DNA of 64,000 nucleotides. It comes from Novosphingobium fuchskuhlense (GTDB lineage: Bacteria; Pseudomonadota; Alphaproteobacteria; Sphingomonadales; Sphingomonadaceae). A model generated the notes under the pieces. The model saw only the letters and a program-made list of their open reading frames with translations, did no database searches and was not told the origin of the DNA. Location of the stretch: contig NZ_KQ954244.1 in assembly GCF_001519075.1 (NCBI RefSeq), forward strand, positions 124,001-188,000, in the 5' to 3' direction. Of the stretch, positions 43,964 to 53,259 are shown piece after piece (the stretch's first letter is position 1; the number at the start of each line of letters is the position of its first letter). The position numbers were made by a program, and so were the translations under genes.

Positions 43964-46462
43964 TCAGGGACCGCGGAACTTCACACCCACTTCGAGGCCA
44001 TAGTAGCGCGGTGCGCCGAAGTTCGAGTTCAGCCACAGGCCCGCCACGTTCTGCGAAGCGATCCGGTAGCGCTCGTCGGTCAGGTTCCGGCCGATCGCCT
44101 TGATGTAGTACTTGTCGTCAACCTGCGAGAGCGTGAGCGACGCGTTCACCAGCGTGCGGCTGTTGAGGAACGTGTTGCCATCGATATCGGTGATCGACTG
44201 GGTGTTGAGGTTCTTGGCCGTGTAAGCTGCCGAGGCATTGGCGATGATCTTGTAGTTCGAACCGAGCGGCACTTCGTAGGCGCCATCGATCGTCCACTGC
44301 CATTCCGGCGCACGGTCGAGCGGCGCCTTTGCCAGATCATAGCCGGCACCGTCTGCCGTGTACTTGTTGTACTTGCCGTCCTGGTACCCCAGCACGCCGC
44401 GCAGGGTGAAGCCCTTGAACAGGCGCGCGGTCGCCTCAGCCTCGATGCCCTTCACCGTGGCGCTTGCCGCGTTGACGAACAGGGTGACCTGGTTCGGGTT
44501 GCCGTTGACCACGATCGGCACGTTGAGCTGCTTCTGCAGATCCTTGTACTTCACGTAGAAGCCGGTGAGGTTGAAGCGCAGGCGGTGATCGAAGAGCTCG
44601 GTCTTCACGCCGGCCTCAAACGAATCCGCTGTTTCCGGCCGCGTTGCGCGCGCCGCTTCGCGGAAGGCATTGAGGTCGCTCGCGAAGGCCGCGAAGCCGC
44701 CGATCTGGTCGTTGAAACCACCGCTCTTGAAGCCGCGCGAATAGTTCAGATAGGCATAGATATCCGGCGTCGCCTGATAGCCGAGGGTGCCGCGGAAGGT
44801 CGGCTTGTTCGACTTGTTGTTGACCGTGATCACGTTCGCCGGGAACTTGAACACGCTCGCGCCGAGCGCTTCGTTGACCGAGATCGAGGGATCGAACCCG
44901 CCGCCCAGTTGCGGAATGAACGCCTGGTTGCGGCCATACCAGGTCTTGTCTTCCCAGGTATAGCGGAAGCCGCCAGTCAGCGAGAGCTGCGGAGTGATCT
45001 TGTAGGTGCCTTCGGCGAAGACCGCCTTAGAGCTGGAACGCTGCGCGTTGCACAGGATGTAGGGCGTGTCGTTCCAGTTGCCGAAGGGCAGGGGCCCGCC
45101 GGTAAGATCGAGGAAGCCGAGGATCTGCGCCACGCAGAAATCCACGGTCTCGCGCTGGTAGAACCCGCCGATCACCGCATCGAACGCCGTGCCGGTGTTG
45201 GTGGCAAAGCGCAGTTCCTGCTGGAAGGTCTTGCGGTTGTCGTCACGCGTCGCATCGAAGAACGAGAGCGGCGTGCCGTCCTTGCCGATCGGCGCTGCAC
45301 CCGCATAGGAGTTCGGGATGCGCGAGAGCTGGCGGCGCCAGCCGGTGACCGAGGTCAGCTTGCCGAAATCGAGATCGTAGTCGGCATTCAGATAGAAGCC
45401 GTCGACCGAGATCCGCTGGCCGTCCTTCATCTTGATGAGGCCGTCCTGACGGAACGAGATGGCCGCGTTGTCGAGCGGGTCACTGCTCGCCGGGTTCTGG
45501 CGGATCACCTTGAGGATATCGGTGAGGAACGGGGTATTGCCCTTGTAGCCATAGTTCTCGTTGACCGAAGGCACGGTCTCGGAACGATCGCGCAGATATT
45601 CATACTGCGCGAGGATGCTGAGGCGGCTGGTCGGCTGCCACAGCAGCTTGCCACGCAGCGTGGTCACGTCCTTGCCGCCTGCACGGCGGCCGTTGAGGCA
45701 ACCCGAAACGCCCGAGTAGTTGCTCGGCACGAAGCTGACGACCGGGCCGTAGCAGGCGCCGTTGCGGTAGTAGCCGTCCGAGGTTTCCGACCCGGCGACA
45801 ACGCGCAGAGCCATGTTGTCGAAAACCGGGATATTCGCGGCCAGCTGCAGCTTGCGGGTCTGGAACGAACCGAACTCGAAGCGGCCGTCCACGCCGATCT
45901 TGCCCAGCTCGGGGCGCTTGGTCTTGACCGTCACCGCGCCGCCGGTGGTGTTCTTGCCGAACAGCGTGCCCTGAGGCCCGCGCAGAACTTCGACCTGCGA
46001 CACATCGAAGGTGTCGAGCAGCTGGGTCTGCACCGAAGGCACCACGAAATCGTCGACGAGCACCGCAACCGGCGGCTCGAAGTAGACGATGATCGAGGTC
46101 TGACCGACGCCGCGCATCGCGAACGAGGCGGCGTTGAAGTTGGTGATCGTGTTGGCCGAGAAGTTCGGCACGAAGGCGGCGAGATCACCGATATCGCGCG
46201 GGCTCGACTGGCGGATCAGGTTGGCGTCGACCGCGGAAACCGCGACCGGGGTGCTCTGCAGGTTCGAACTGCGCCGCGTGGCGGTCACCACGATCTCGTT
46301 CAGGCGATCGCTCGCCATTTCTTCGGCGCTCGACTGCGGCTGCGCCGCCTGCGCTGGCGGTGCTTCATTTGCGCCGCCCGCTGCCGCGAATGCCGGTGCC
46401 GAAATCATCGCTGCAGCAATTGCGCCGAATGCAGCCGACCAGCGAAGGTCCCTCAGTGCCAT
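43964..46462 (-). CDS. TonB-dependent outer membrane receptor
   Basis: 832 residues from the third codon of the longest frame (ATG at 46462, GAGGAG six bases upstream). A signal peptide ends near ISAPAFA. The TonB box/plug region is EIVVTATRR, then VEVLRGPQGTLFGKNTTGGAV. The rest is a beta barrel ending in FRGP. This family imports large or hydrophobic substrates with proton-motive energy through TonB. It is probably the uptake route for the cluster's substrate. Operators B and F lie upstream, so it is co-regulated. Confidence 0.93.
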   Translation of the reverse strand: MALRDLRWSAAFGAIAAAMISAPAFAAAGGANEAPPAQAAQPQSSAEEMASDRLNEIVVTATRRSSNLQSTPVAVSAVDANLIRQSSPRDIGDLAAFVPNFSANTITNFNAASFAMRGVGQTSIIVYFEPPVAVLVDDFVVPSVQTQLLDTFDVSQVEVLRGPQGTLFGKNTTGGAVTVKTKRPELGKIGVDGRFEFGSFQTRKLQLAANIPVFDNMALRVVAGSETSDGYYRNGACYGPVVSFVPSNYSGVSGCLNGRRAGGKDVTTLRGKLLWQPTSRLSILAQYEYLRDRSETVPSVNENYGYKGNTPFLTDILKVIRQNPASSDPLDNAAISFRQDGLIKMKDGQRISVDGFYLNADYDLDFGKLTSVTGWRRQLSRIPNSYAGAAPIGKDGTPLSFFDATRDDNRKTFQQELRFATNTGTAFDAVIGGFYQRETVDFCVAQILGFLDLTGGPLPFGNWNDTPYILCNAQRSSSKAVFAEGTYKITPQLSLTGGFRYTWEDKTWYGRNQAFIPQLGGGFDPSISVNEALGASVFKFPANVITVNNKSNKPTFRGTLGYQATPDIYAYLNYSRGFKSGGFNDQIGGFAAFASDLNAFREAARATRPETADSFEAGVKTELFDHRLRFNLTGFYVKYKDLQKQLNVPIVVNGNPNQVTLFVNAASATVKGIEAEATARLFKGFTLRGVLGYQDGKYNKYTADGAGYDLAKAPLDRAPEWQWTIDGAYEVPLGSNYKIIANASAAYTAKNLNTQSITDIDGNTFLNSRTLVNASLTLSQVDDKYYIKAIGRNLTDERYRIASQNVAGLWLNSNFGAPRYYGLEVGVKFRGP

Positions 46463-46543
46463 CCCCATCTCCTCATGCCCCGCATTTGCCCCATCATCTG
46501 GTTGCGGTGTGGCAGCAAGGATAACCCGGAGCGCGCATTTTGC

Positions 46544-46561
46544 AAGCAGACATGTATGTTT
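46544..46561. promoter_or_regulatory. Operator site B (AAGCAGACATGTATGTTT)
   Basis: About 80 bp upstream of the TonB receptor start. It differs from site A at two of 18 positions, and both end in a T run. It is a probable regulator binding site. Confidence 0.6.
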
Positions 46562-46717
46562 TTTTAGAGAGGGCTCAGTCCTCCCCGCCCACTGCGGCGG
46601 GGCGCCGCCGCGGCCGCCCGCGCCAAGGTTTCCTCAGGCGTAAAGGGCTAAACAACGAGACCCGCCGCCATTGCTTGCCCGCCTGCCCCGGCTCAACCGG
46701 ACTGCGCGCAAGGCTCC

Positions 46718-46735
46718 ATACATTCATGATTGTTT
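46718..46735. promoter_or_regulatory. Operator site F (ATACATTCATGATTGTTT)
   Basis: About 75 bp upstream of the SnoaL-like gene. It matches site A at 13 or more of 18 positions and keeps all the invariant ones. Confidence 0.5.
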
Positions 46736-46811
46736 TCAGATCGGGTCCGGCTATCATGCGGTCCAAAGCAGGGCTGCAACCAAGTGGCCGGCGGGAGAGA
46801 AAGCACGAAGG

Positions 46812-47369
46812 ATGCCCAGTCCGGGAGCCGATCTGGAGGCGCGTGTCGCGCGGCTGGAGGCAGAATCGCAGATCCGCCAGCTCGTCGCGCGCTACAGCTT
46901 CGACATTGATGATCGCCGCATCGATGCCGTGCGGGCGCTGTTTGCAGAAAATGCCGTGCTGCGCTCGCATGACGGGGTGATGCACGCGGCAGGGCCCGAT
47001 GCGATCATGGCCCAGTTCGATGGCCGCTTCGCGGTCCTTGGCCCCGGGCACCATGTGATGCACGATATCCAGATCGATTTCGTCGACGAGGATAACGCCA
47101 CCGGCCGCGTTGCCGGCCATGCCGAACTGATGCGCCACGGCCGGATGATGGTTGCTGCCATCCGCTACGACGATCGCTACCGCAAGACGCCCGCCGGCTG
47201 GAAGTTTGCCGAGCGCGTGATCGGCTTCCTCTACTACGTGCCGGTCGAGGCCTATCCCGGCATCCTGGGGAGGCCTGACCGCAACCACGCCTACGCCGAA
47301 CCCAAGCTCGCCGACTATCCCGAACGCCTGCCCAGCTGGACCGCCTACGAGGCGGCGCACCGCACCTGA
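46812..47369 (+). CDS. SnoaL/NTF2-like protein
   Basis: 185 residues with a short N-terminal helix (LEARVARLEAESQIRQLVARY) and the alpha+beta cone fold of the SnoaL/NTF2 superfamily. The family includes isomerases, dehydratases and hydroxylating-dioxygenase small subunits. The His/Asp-rich centre (HDGVMHAAGPD, HHVMHDIQID) is suitable for acid-base catalysis, but the reaction is unknown. It starts the operon SnoaL-ABM-ABM-PQQ enzyme. Confidence 0.8.
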   Translation: MPSPGADLEARVARLEAESQIRQLVARYSFDIDDRRIDAVRALFAENAVLRSHDGVMHAAGPDAIMAQFDGRFAVLGPGHHVMHDIQIDFVDEDNATGRVAGHAELMRHGRMMVAAIRYDDRYRKTPAGWKFAERVIGFLYYVPVEAYPGILGRPDRNHAYAEPKLADYPERLPSWTAYEAAHRT

Positions 47370-47381
47370 AAGAAAGATCCG

Positions 47382-47666
47382 ATGGCCTTTTCCTTCCTCT
47401 CCCGCTTCCGCATCCGCGCCGACAAGGAAGCCGAATTCATCGCGCTTGCAAGGGACATGGAGGCGCTCGCCCCGTCCGAGCCGGGTACGCTCGCCTATCA
47501 GTTCTACCGGCTTGCCGAACCGGGCATGTTCGCGGTCTACGAACGCTTCACCGACGAGGAAGCGGACAAGGCGCACGTGGCATACCCGCACAACCAGCCG
47601 CTGATCGAGCGGATGATCGCCTGTATGGACGGGTCCTACACGCGCGAACTGCTCTACGATCTCTGA
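47382..47666 (+). CDS. Antibiotic biosynthesis monooxygenase (ABM) domain protein
   Basis: A 94-residue single ABM (dimeric ferredoxin-like) domain: FRIRADKEAEFIALARDME, YQFYRLAEPGMFAVYERF. Cofactor-free monooxygenases and heme or quinone-handling enzymes share this fold. It is followed by a second ABM gene 22 bp later. It lies in the SnoaL-PQQ operon. Confidence 0.85.
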   Translation: MAFSFLSRFRIRADKEAEFIALARDMEALAPSEPGTLAYQFYRLAEPGMFAVYERFTDEEADKAHVAYPHNQPLIERMIACMDGSYTRELLYDL

Positions 47667-47688
47667 CCCGCCAAATAGGGCTGACACC

Positions 47689-47985
47689 ATGTCCGGAAAA
47701 AGTTTCATCGCGCAGCTGCGCACCAAGCCCGAGAAGCGCGACGAACTGATCGCGCTCCAGACCGAGCTCAAGAAGCTGGTCTTCGCGAACGAGCCGGGCG
47801 CCGTCGTCTACGAACTGTTCCAGTCCGACGAGGACCCCGACCTGTTCCAGTGCGTCGCCACCTTCAAGGACGATGCCGCGTTCGAAACGCACATGCACAT
47901 CGATTTTCACGACCGGCTCGTGCCGCCGATCCTCGCCTGCCTCGCCGAGGACATGCAAATCGCGTTCTACCGTTCGCTTGATTGA
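47689..47985 (+). CDS. Second ABM domain protein
   Basis: A 98-residue ABM-domain protein (FIAQLRTKPEKRDELIALQTE, VYELFQSDEDPDLFQCVATF). It is similar in length and layout to the previous gene, so a duplication or a heteromeric pair is possible. It ends 15 bp before the start of the PQQ-type dehydrogenase. Confidence 0.85.
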   Translation: MSGKSFIAQLRTKPEKRDELIALQTELKKLVFANEPGAVVYELFQSDEDPDLFQCVATFKDDAAFETHMHIDFHDRLVPPILACLAEDMQIAFYRSLD

Positions 47986-47999
47986 AAAGGCCTCTCGCC

Positions 48000-49886
48000 A
48001 TGCTGCTCAGAACCAGTCGTCTCGCGGTCCTTTCGGGTCTTGCCGCGCTTGCCCTTGCCGCTGGTCTCAACGCGGCGACCCCGACGCGAATCAAATCGAC
48101 CGAAGAGATGAATTCCCGCGCGGGTCCGACCATCAATCCCGAGACCGCGCCCGGCCGACCGCTGTTCGAGCAGCACTGCGCGATGTGCCACCTCGGCGGC
48201 GTGCCCAAGGCGCCCTCACCCAACTTCCTTGCGATGCTGGCGCCCGATGCCATCGTTTCCGCGCTGACGAACGGCGTGATGCGCCAGCAGGCCGCAAGCC
48301 TCACCCCGGCGGAAAAGATCCAGGTCGCCGAGTACCTCACCAAGACCCCCTACGCCTCCTACCAGCGCCCGGCCCCGCCGCCGCGCTGCAAAGGCGCGGC
48401 GGCGAAGTTCGACATGACCGATATTCCGGCTGATATCGGCTGGGGGCATGACAACCGCCGCTTCATCCCCGCGAATATCGCGGGCCTCGCCAAGGCGGAT
48501 GTGCCCAAGCTGAAACTCAAATGGGCCTTCGCCTACCCGGCCGCCACCCACATCCGCTCACAGCCTACCGTCGCGTGGGGCACGCTTTTCGTCGGCAGCC
48601 AGGACGGCACCATCTATGCCTTCGATCCGGACACCGGCTGCACCAAGTGGACGACGCGCCTCAGCGCAGAAGTGCGCACCGCGATCGTGGCGGATGCGGC
48701 CACCAAGCGCCTCACTTTCGGCGATCTCCTCGGCAAGGTCCACGTGCTCGACGCGCTGACCGGCAAGGAGATCTGGGCGAGCCGCATGAGCGACCACGCC
48801 GACGCCACGATCACCGGGACGCCCACGCTGGGCGGCGGGCTGCTCTACGTCCCCGTCTCCTCGCTCGAGGTCGTGCAGGCGGGCAACCCGGCCTATCCCT
48901 GCTGCACCTTCCGCGGCTCGGTCGTCGCGGTCGATCCGGCAACGGGCGCGGAAAAGTGGCGCGCATACACGGCAGGCCAGCCGGTGCCGCAGGGCAAGAC
49001 CGCGGACGGCACCCCGATCCTCGGCCCCTCAGGCGCGCCGGTGTGGAACAGCCCGACCTATGATGCCGCAACGAACCGCGTCTACTTCGGCTCGGGCGAG
49101 AACTACTCGACCCCCGCCGACGACGGCTCGGACGCGGTCTTCGCGGTCGATGCGACCACCGGCAAGCGGATCTGGAGCACGCAGCTCACCCTCGGTGATG
49201 CCTGGAATGTCGGCTGCATGATGGGCCTTGGCTCGTGCCCCAAGGAAGGCGGGCCGGATTACGACGTCGCCGCCTCGCCGCTGCTGATCGATACCGGAGC
49301 GGGCGCAAAGATGCTCGTCATCGGCCAGAAATCCGGGCAGGCCTGGGGCCTCGATCCCGAAACCGGCAAAGTCCGGTGGATGACCCGGCTCGGCCACGGC
49401 GGAACGCAGGGCGGCGTCCACTTCGGCATGTCGGCCGAAGGCAGCCGCGTGTTCGTGCCGATCAACGACATGGCTGATACCGGCGACGCGCGCCTCTATG
49501 ATCCGGCGATCCGCGGTGCCGGCCTCCATGCGCTCGATGCCAAGACCGGCAACGTGATCTGGCAGGCCAAGGCCAAGGACAACTGCGAGGGCCGCAAGTT
49601 CTGTGATCCGGGCATTTCCGCGGCCGTCACCAGTATCCCGGGCGTGGTCTTCGGCGGCCACCTCGATGGCATGCTGCGCGCCTATGACGCCGATACCGGC
49701 GCGGTCCTGTGGCAGTACGATACCACCCAGCCCATGCCTGCGCTTGGCGGCCAGACCGCCAAGGGCGGCTCGATGAGCGGCCCCGGCGCGGCGGTGTGGA
49801 AGGGCAAGGTATTCGTGAACTCGGGCTACGGCATGTACAGCCACGCACCCGGCAACGCGCTGATGGTGTTCGAGGTGGCGAAGTAA
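48000..49886 (+). CDS. Periplasmic cytochrome c-PQQ-type dehydrogenase fusion (polyvinyl alcohol dehydrogenase-like)
   Basis: 628 residues started at MLLRTSRLAV (48000). An export signal (AALALAAGLNAA) comes first. A small cytochrome c domain follows with heme motif CAMCH. A PQQ-type eight-bladed beta propeller covers most of the rest (TLFVGSQDGTIYAFDPDTGC, GKVRWMTRLGHGG). Cytochrome-fused PQQ dehydrogenases of the polyvinyl alcohol dehydrogenase type are known in sphingomonads. It probably oxidises an alcohol in the periplasm and passes electrons to the respiratory chain. A terminator follows. Confidence 0.85.
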   Translation: MLLRTSRLAVLSGLAALALAAGLNAATPTRIKSTEEMNSRAGPTINPETAPGRPLFEQHCAMCHLGGVPKAPSPNFLAMLAPDAIVSALTNGVMRQQAASLTPAEKIQVAEYLTKTPYASYQRPAPPPRCKGAAAKFDMTDIPADIGWGHDNRRFIPANIAGLAKADVPKLKLKWAFAYPAATHIRSQPTVAWGTLFVGSQDGTIYAFDPDTGCTKWTTRLSAEVRTAIVADAATKRLTFGDLLGKVHVLDALTGKEIWASRMSDHADATITGTPTLGGGLLYVPVSSLEVVQAGNPAYPCCTFRGSVVAVDPATGAEKWRAYTAGQPVPQGKTADGTPILGPSGAPVWNSPTYDAATNRVYFGSGENYSTPADDGSDAVFAVDATTGKRIWSTQLTLGDAWNVGCMMGLGSCPKEGGPDYDVAASPLLIDTGAGAKMLVIGQKSGQAWGLDPETGKVRWMTRLGHGGTQGGVHFGMSAEGSRVFVPINDMADTGDARLYDPAIRGAGLHALDAKTGNVIWQAKAKDNCEGRKFCDPGISAAVTSIPGVVFGGHLDGMLRAYDADTGAVLWQYDTTQPMPALGGQTAKGGSMSGPGAAVWKGKVFVNSGYGMYSHAPGNALMVFEVAK

Positions 49887-49898
49887 GCGGCAGGCACG

Positions 49899-49936
49899 AA
49901 AAAGGGGCTGGTGGAGCGATCCGCCAGCCCCTTTTT
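49899..49936. terminator. Bidirectional rho-independent terminator
   Basis: A strong hairpin AAAAAGGGGCTGG.../...CCAGCCCCTTTTT with A and T runs on either side, between the converging PQQ dehydrogenase and P450 operon ends. Confidence 0.85.
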
Positions 49937-49950
49937 CATGTTCCGAACGC

Positions 49951-51225
49951 TCAGCGCTTCTTCACTTCGAACTCGATGTGCAGAGCCTTCAGGCTGCGCA
50001 GCAGGAAGTGCGGGTGGACCGAGAAGTCGTTCAGACAGTCCGCAAAGTGCATGTCCTCGAACCGGTCGACCACCGCCTGGAACCCCCACGCAAGCTCCCG
50101 CCGTGCGAGTGGTGCACCGAGGCAGTGATGCGTGCCTGAACCGAAACCCATGTGCGCGCCGGCCTTGGGCCGATCCAGATCGAGCTTTTCGGGGCATTCG
50201 AACGCCCGCTCGTCCCGGTTCGCTGCGGCAAAGCGCACGTTCACCAGCGCGCCCTTGGGGATCACCGTGCCCTCCAGCTCGGTATCATGCGCGCAGAACC
50301 GCATTAGGCTCTGCACGGGCGATTCCAGCCGCACCACTTCTTCCACGAACGTCTTCATATAGCGCTCGGGATCGGACTTCAGCTTGTGCCAGACGTCCTT
50401 GTTCTCGATCAGCAGCTTCATCCCCGCCGCGAGCGCATTTGTCGTCGTCTCGCTGCCGCCGACGAAAGTATCGGCCATCATCTCGGCGTGCAGCTCGTTG
50501 TCATTCAGCGGGCGGCCCCAGCCCTCGATCACGGTGTTGACCAGCACGCTGATCAGCGAGTCATCGGGCCTCTCCCGCAACCGCTCGAAGATCGGCTGGA
50601 AATAGTGCTGCGCCTCGATCTCGCGGTCGACCATCTCGATCTCGTCTTCCTCGGGCAGCATCATCGAGATGCGCTTGAAGAAGGCGTCGGTCCACCGCTT
50701 GATCTTCCACATGTCCTCGCGCTTCGCGCCCATCTGCTCGCCGATGATGTAGAGCGGCAGCGGCACGCAGAACTGGCTGACCCATTCGCAGCGTCCGTCG
50801 GCCACGAAGCCGTCGATCAGCTCGTAGGCCAGCGTTTCCACCAGCGGATCGATTTCCTTGATCCGGCTCGGCTTGAACGCCTCGTTGAACATGGCGCGCA
50901 TCTGCTTGTGGTTGGGATCATCGCGCCCGCTCAAGGTCGGCTCTGGCAGCCAGCCGCGCTCGTTGAAGCGCGCGACCACCTTCTTCTGCCGCTCGACATT
51001 GGCCGAGAGCGTCTGCAACCCCGCCGTCTTCGGGCTGCTCGGGAAATTCTCGGTATCGAGCAGCACCCGCCGCACGTCCTCGTAGCGGGTCACGACGTAG
51101 ATGTTCGTCCCCGGCTGGCGATAGGCGGGGGCCTGATCCCGCAAGCGACGGTAGGCCTCATAAGGGCACTGCTGGACCGCCGGATCGAACAGGTTGACGC
51201 CCAGTTCTTCGGAACCATCGCTCAT
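49951..51225 (-). CDS. Cytochrome P450 (first)
   Basis: 424 residues of soluble bacterial P450: the I-helix oxygen-binding segment is FVGGSETTT, the K-helix ExxR is EEVVR, and the heme-binding loop is FGSGTHHCLGAPLAR with the ligand C368. It needs external ferredoxin and reductase, and none is in this cluster apart from the Rieske ferredoxin. It overlaps the CMD gene by ATGA. The substrate is unknown; no operator site precedes this operon. Confidence 0.93.
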   Translation of the reverse strand: MSDGSEELGVNLFDPAVQQCPYEAYRRLRDQAPAYRQPGTNIYVVTRYEDVRRVLLDTENFPSSPKTAGLQTLSANVERQKKVVARFNERGWLPEPTLSGRDDPNHKQMRAMFNEAFKPSRIKEIDPLVETLAYELIDGFVADGRCEWVSQFCVPLPLYIIGEQMGAKREDMWKIKRWTDAFFKRISMMLPEEDEIEMVDREIEAQHYFQPIFERLRERPDDSLISVLVNTVIEGWGRPLNDNELHAEMMADTFVGGSETTTNALAAGMKLLIENKDVWHKLKSDPERYMKTFVEEVVRLESPVQSLMRFCAHDTELEGTVIPKGALVNVRFAAANRDERAFECPEKLDLDRPKAGAHMGFGSGTHHCLGAPLARRELAWGFQAVVDRFEDMHFADCLNDFSVHPHFLLRSLKALHIEFEVKKR

Positions 51226-51809
51226 CGCACGACCACCCGCTCTTCACCCCAGGGCGCGACCACGCCTTCACGCCGGAATGCATCGGGCAATTCCTCGACC
51301 ATGTGCAGCGTCGCCGCCAGTCGGCCGAATCCCACGAAGAAGGCGCAGGTCATGCCCAGTTCGACAATCTCGGACTCGCTGAAATGCTCGCGCAGGCTTG
51401 CATACATCGCCTCGTCGATGCGCAGATGGTCGGTAGCAAACGCCTCGCCGAAGCGGATCGCGGCCTTTTCCGCCGGGGTCAGGTTCTCGGCCTCCTGCGG
51501 CCGCTCCAGCGAGCAGACGAGGTCCTCGGTCACGCCGTCTTCCAGAGCATCGGTATAGCGGATCGCCATGCAGCTGCGGCACTGGTTGAAGAAGGCGACG
51601 CGCAGCCGCACCAGCTCGACCAGCTTCTCCGGCAGCTGGCGGTGCACCTTCAGCGCCCCGGCGAACTGCATCATCCCCAGCACCTGATCGGGACAATGCG
51701 CAAGGAAGCGGATCATCCCCTGCTCGATCTCGGTGCGGTCTTCCGGCTTCAGCGCCGCGCGCAGGCGCGGGTCCCAGTCCTCGGGCGCAATCTTGGCGAC
51801 GCGGGTCAT
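51222..51809 (-). CDS. Carboxymuconolactone decarboxylase/AhpD-like protein
   Basis: About 195 residues from MTRVAK (51809), with GGGAG 8 bases before it; a longer start at 51836 is possible. It keeps the CxxC motif (NQCRSCMAIRY) of the alkylhydroperoxidase/CMD family. It may remove peroxides or act as a thiol reductant for the P450 made from the same mRNA (its stop overlaps the P450 start). A decarboxylase role is less certain. Confidence 0.85.
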   Translation of the reverse strand: MTRVAKIAPEDWDPRLRAALKPEDRTEIEQGMIRFLAHCPDQVLGMMQFAGALKVHRQLPEKLVELVRLRVAFFNQCRSCMAIRYTDALEDGVTEDLVCSLERPQEAENLTPAEKAAIRFGEAFATDHLRIDEAMYASLREHFSESEIVELGMTCAFFVGFGRLAATLHMVEELPDAFRREGVVAPWGEERVVVR

Positions 51810-51936
51810 GACATGATCTCCCATAGCCGCTGCCAATTATGGTCTTGGCAAAAGTGAGCATGGCAGCCCGCGCATTGGTCATGCACCATCCCCTGCACAA
51901 CAACTGGCGATTTGGATAAAGCCGGGGGAGAGGGCC

Positions 51937-53259
51937 ATGCGCCACGTCAATCACGAGCTGAGCCCGATGGCGTGCCCGCACGCGCTGGCAGACGTCGACC
52001 TCTTCGCTCCCGGTGCTGCCGAGCACTGGTACGAGGCCTATGCCATTCTCCACGCCGAAGCGCCGGCGCTGCGCCTGCCCGGCGAGGGCCTGACCCCGGA
52101 CCGCGACGCCTTCATCCTCTCGAAGTACGAGGATATCGCCCGCGTCGTCCGCGATTGGGAGCGGTATCCCCCCACGCTTTCGCTCCTGCTGGAGGCGCGC
52201 AAGGCCGATCCCGCCTCGGTCCGCGCGATGCCCGATATCGACGCCATGGTGAAATCGATCGCCTCGCTGCGCCCGGGCCCCGAGCTGTGGCGCGCACACC
52301 GCCAGCAGCTAACGGACCCGTGGGTCGGCCCTGGCGCAAAGCGCCACGAAGCCATGATCACCGGCCATGTCGATGCCCTGATCGACCATTGGATTGCGGG
52401 CGACGGGTTCGATTTCGTCGCCGATTTCGCGAGGCCTTTGCCCCAGCGGACGATGGCCAGCGTGCTCGGCTTCCCGCTCGAGGATGTGAAGGACCTCGAG
52501 ATCTGGGGCAACGCGCAAGTCATGTCCTATGTCCACGGCTGCGGGCACAACAACGTGCTCACGCCCGATCAGAGCGCCGAGAAGTTCCGCTTGCTCGCGG
52601 GCTTTTCGGACTATGTGCGGGACCACGTCCGCCACCGCCGCGCCAATCCGGGCGAGGACATGATCTCGTTCCTGACGCAGGTCCACTACGAGGCGCTCGA
52701 CCGCAAGCTCACCGACGACGAGATCGACGGTATCGTCTACGCCATGGTCATCGGCGGCCTCGAAACCACGCAGTACGCGCTTGTCGAACAGGCCCAGCTC
52801 CTGATCGAACGCCCCGGCCTGTTCGCCAAGCTCAAGGCTGACCGCGCCCTCATCCGCCCGTTCACCGAGGAAGGCATGCGGCTTCGTTCGCCGACGCAAG
52901 GGCTCTCCACCCGCATCACTTCGCAGGACGAGGTCTTCCAGGGCGTTCCTGTCCCCGCCGGCTCCACGCTCCACCTGCGCTGGGGCGCCGCCAATATCGA
53001 CCCCGACGAATTCGACGCCCCGCTGGAGCTCAAGCTCGACCGCGCCGCCGTGACGCGCCACCTCGCCTTCTCGGCCGGCCCGCGCGTCTGCCCCGGCTCG
53101 GGCCTCTCGCGGCTCGAACAGACCATCGCGTGGAACCGCCTGTGCGACCGGCTCGCCGCGCTGGACTACGCGACGGGCAACACTTTCCTCCACCAGCCGG
53201 GCATCATGCTCGGCACGCTCGCGCTTCACTGCACTTTCGAACCGGAGACCACGCCATGA
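51937..53259 (+). CDS. Cytochrome P450 (second)
   Basis: 440 residues. The I-helix segment is IGGLETT and the K-helix is EEGMR. The heme loop is FSAGPRVCPGSGLSRLE with ligand C385; the first residues are more divergent than in the first P450. It is divergent from the CMD-P450 pair and starts an operon with an ABM-like and a SnoaL-like gene. Two unlike P450s within one 3-kb stretch suggest oxidation at two positions. Confidence 0.92.
   Translation: MRHVNHELSPMACPHALADVDLFAPGAAEHWYEAYAILHAEAPALRLPGEGLTPDRDAFILSKYEDIARVVRDWERYPPTLSLLLEARKADPASVRAMPDIDAMVKSIASLRPGPELWRAHRQQLTDPWVGPGAKRHEAMITGHVDALIDHWIAGDGFDFVADFARPLPQRTMASVLGFPLEDVKDLEIWGNAQVMSYVHGCGHNNVLTPDQSAEKFRLLAGFSDYVRDHVRHRRANPGEDMISFLTQVHYEALDRKLTDDEIDGIVYAMVIGGLETTQYALVEQAQLLIERPGLFAKLKADRALIRPFTEEGMRLRSPTQGLSTRITSQDEVFQGVPVPAGSTLHLRWGAANIDPDEFDAPLELKLDRAAVTRHLAFSAGPRVCPGSGLSRLEQTIAWNRLCDRLAALDYATGNTFLHQPGIMLGTLALHCTFEPETTP

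Larger units (their letters stand above)
46463..46811. other. Divergent regulatory region of TonB receptor and SnoaL operon
   Basis: 349 bp without a gene. It holds operators B (46544-46561) and F (46718-46735), one nearer each divergent promoter, separated by a very GC-rich stretch. Confidence 0.6.

Noticed and set aside
43877..46567. Very long open frame on the plus strand opposite the TonB receptor
   Set aside because: The minus strand encodes a clear receptor with signal peptide and plug domain; the plus frame reads as Arg/His/Val-rich low-complexity protein typical of antisense to GC-rich genes.
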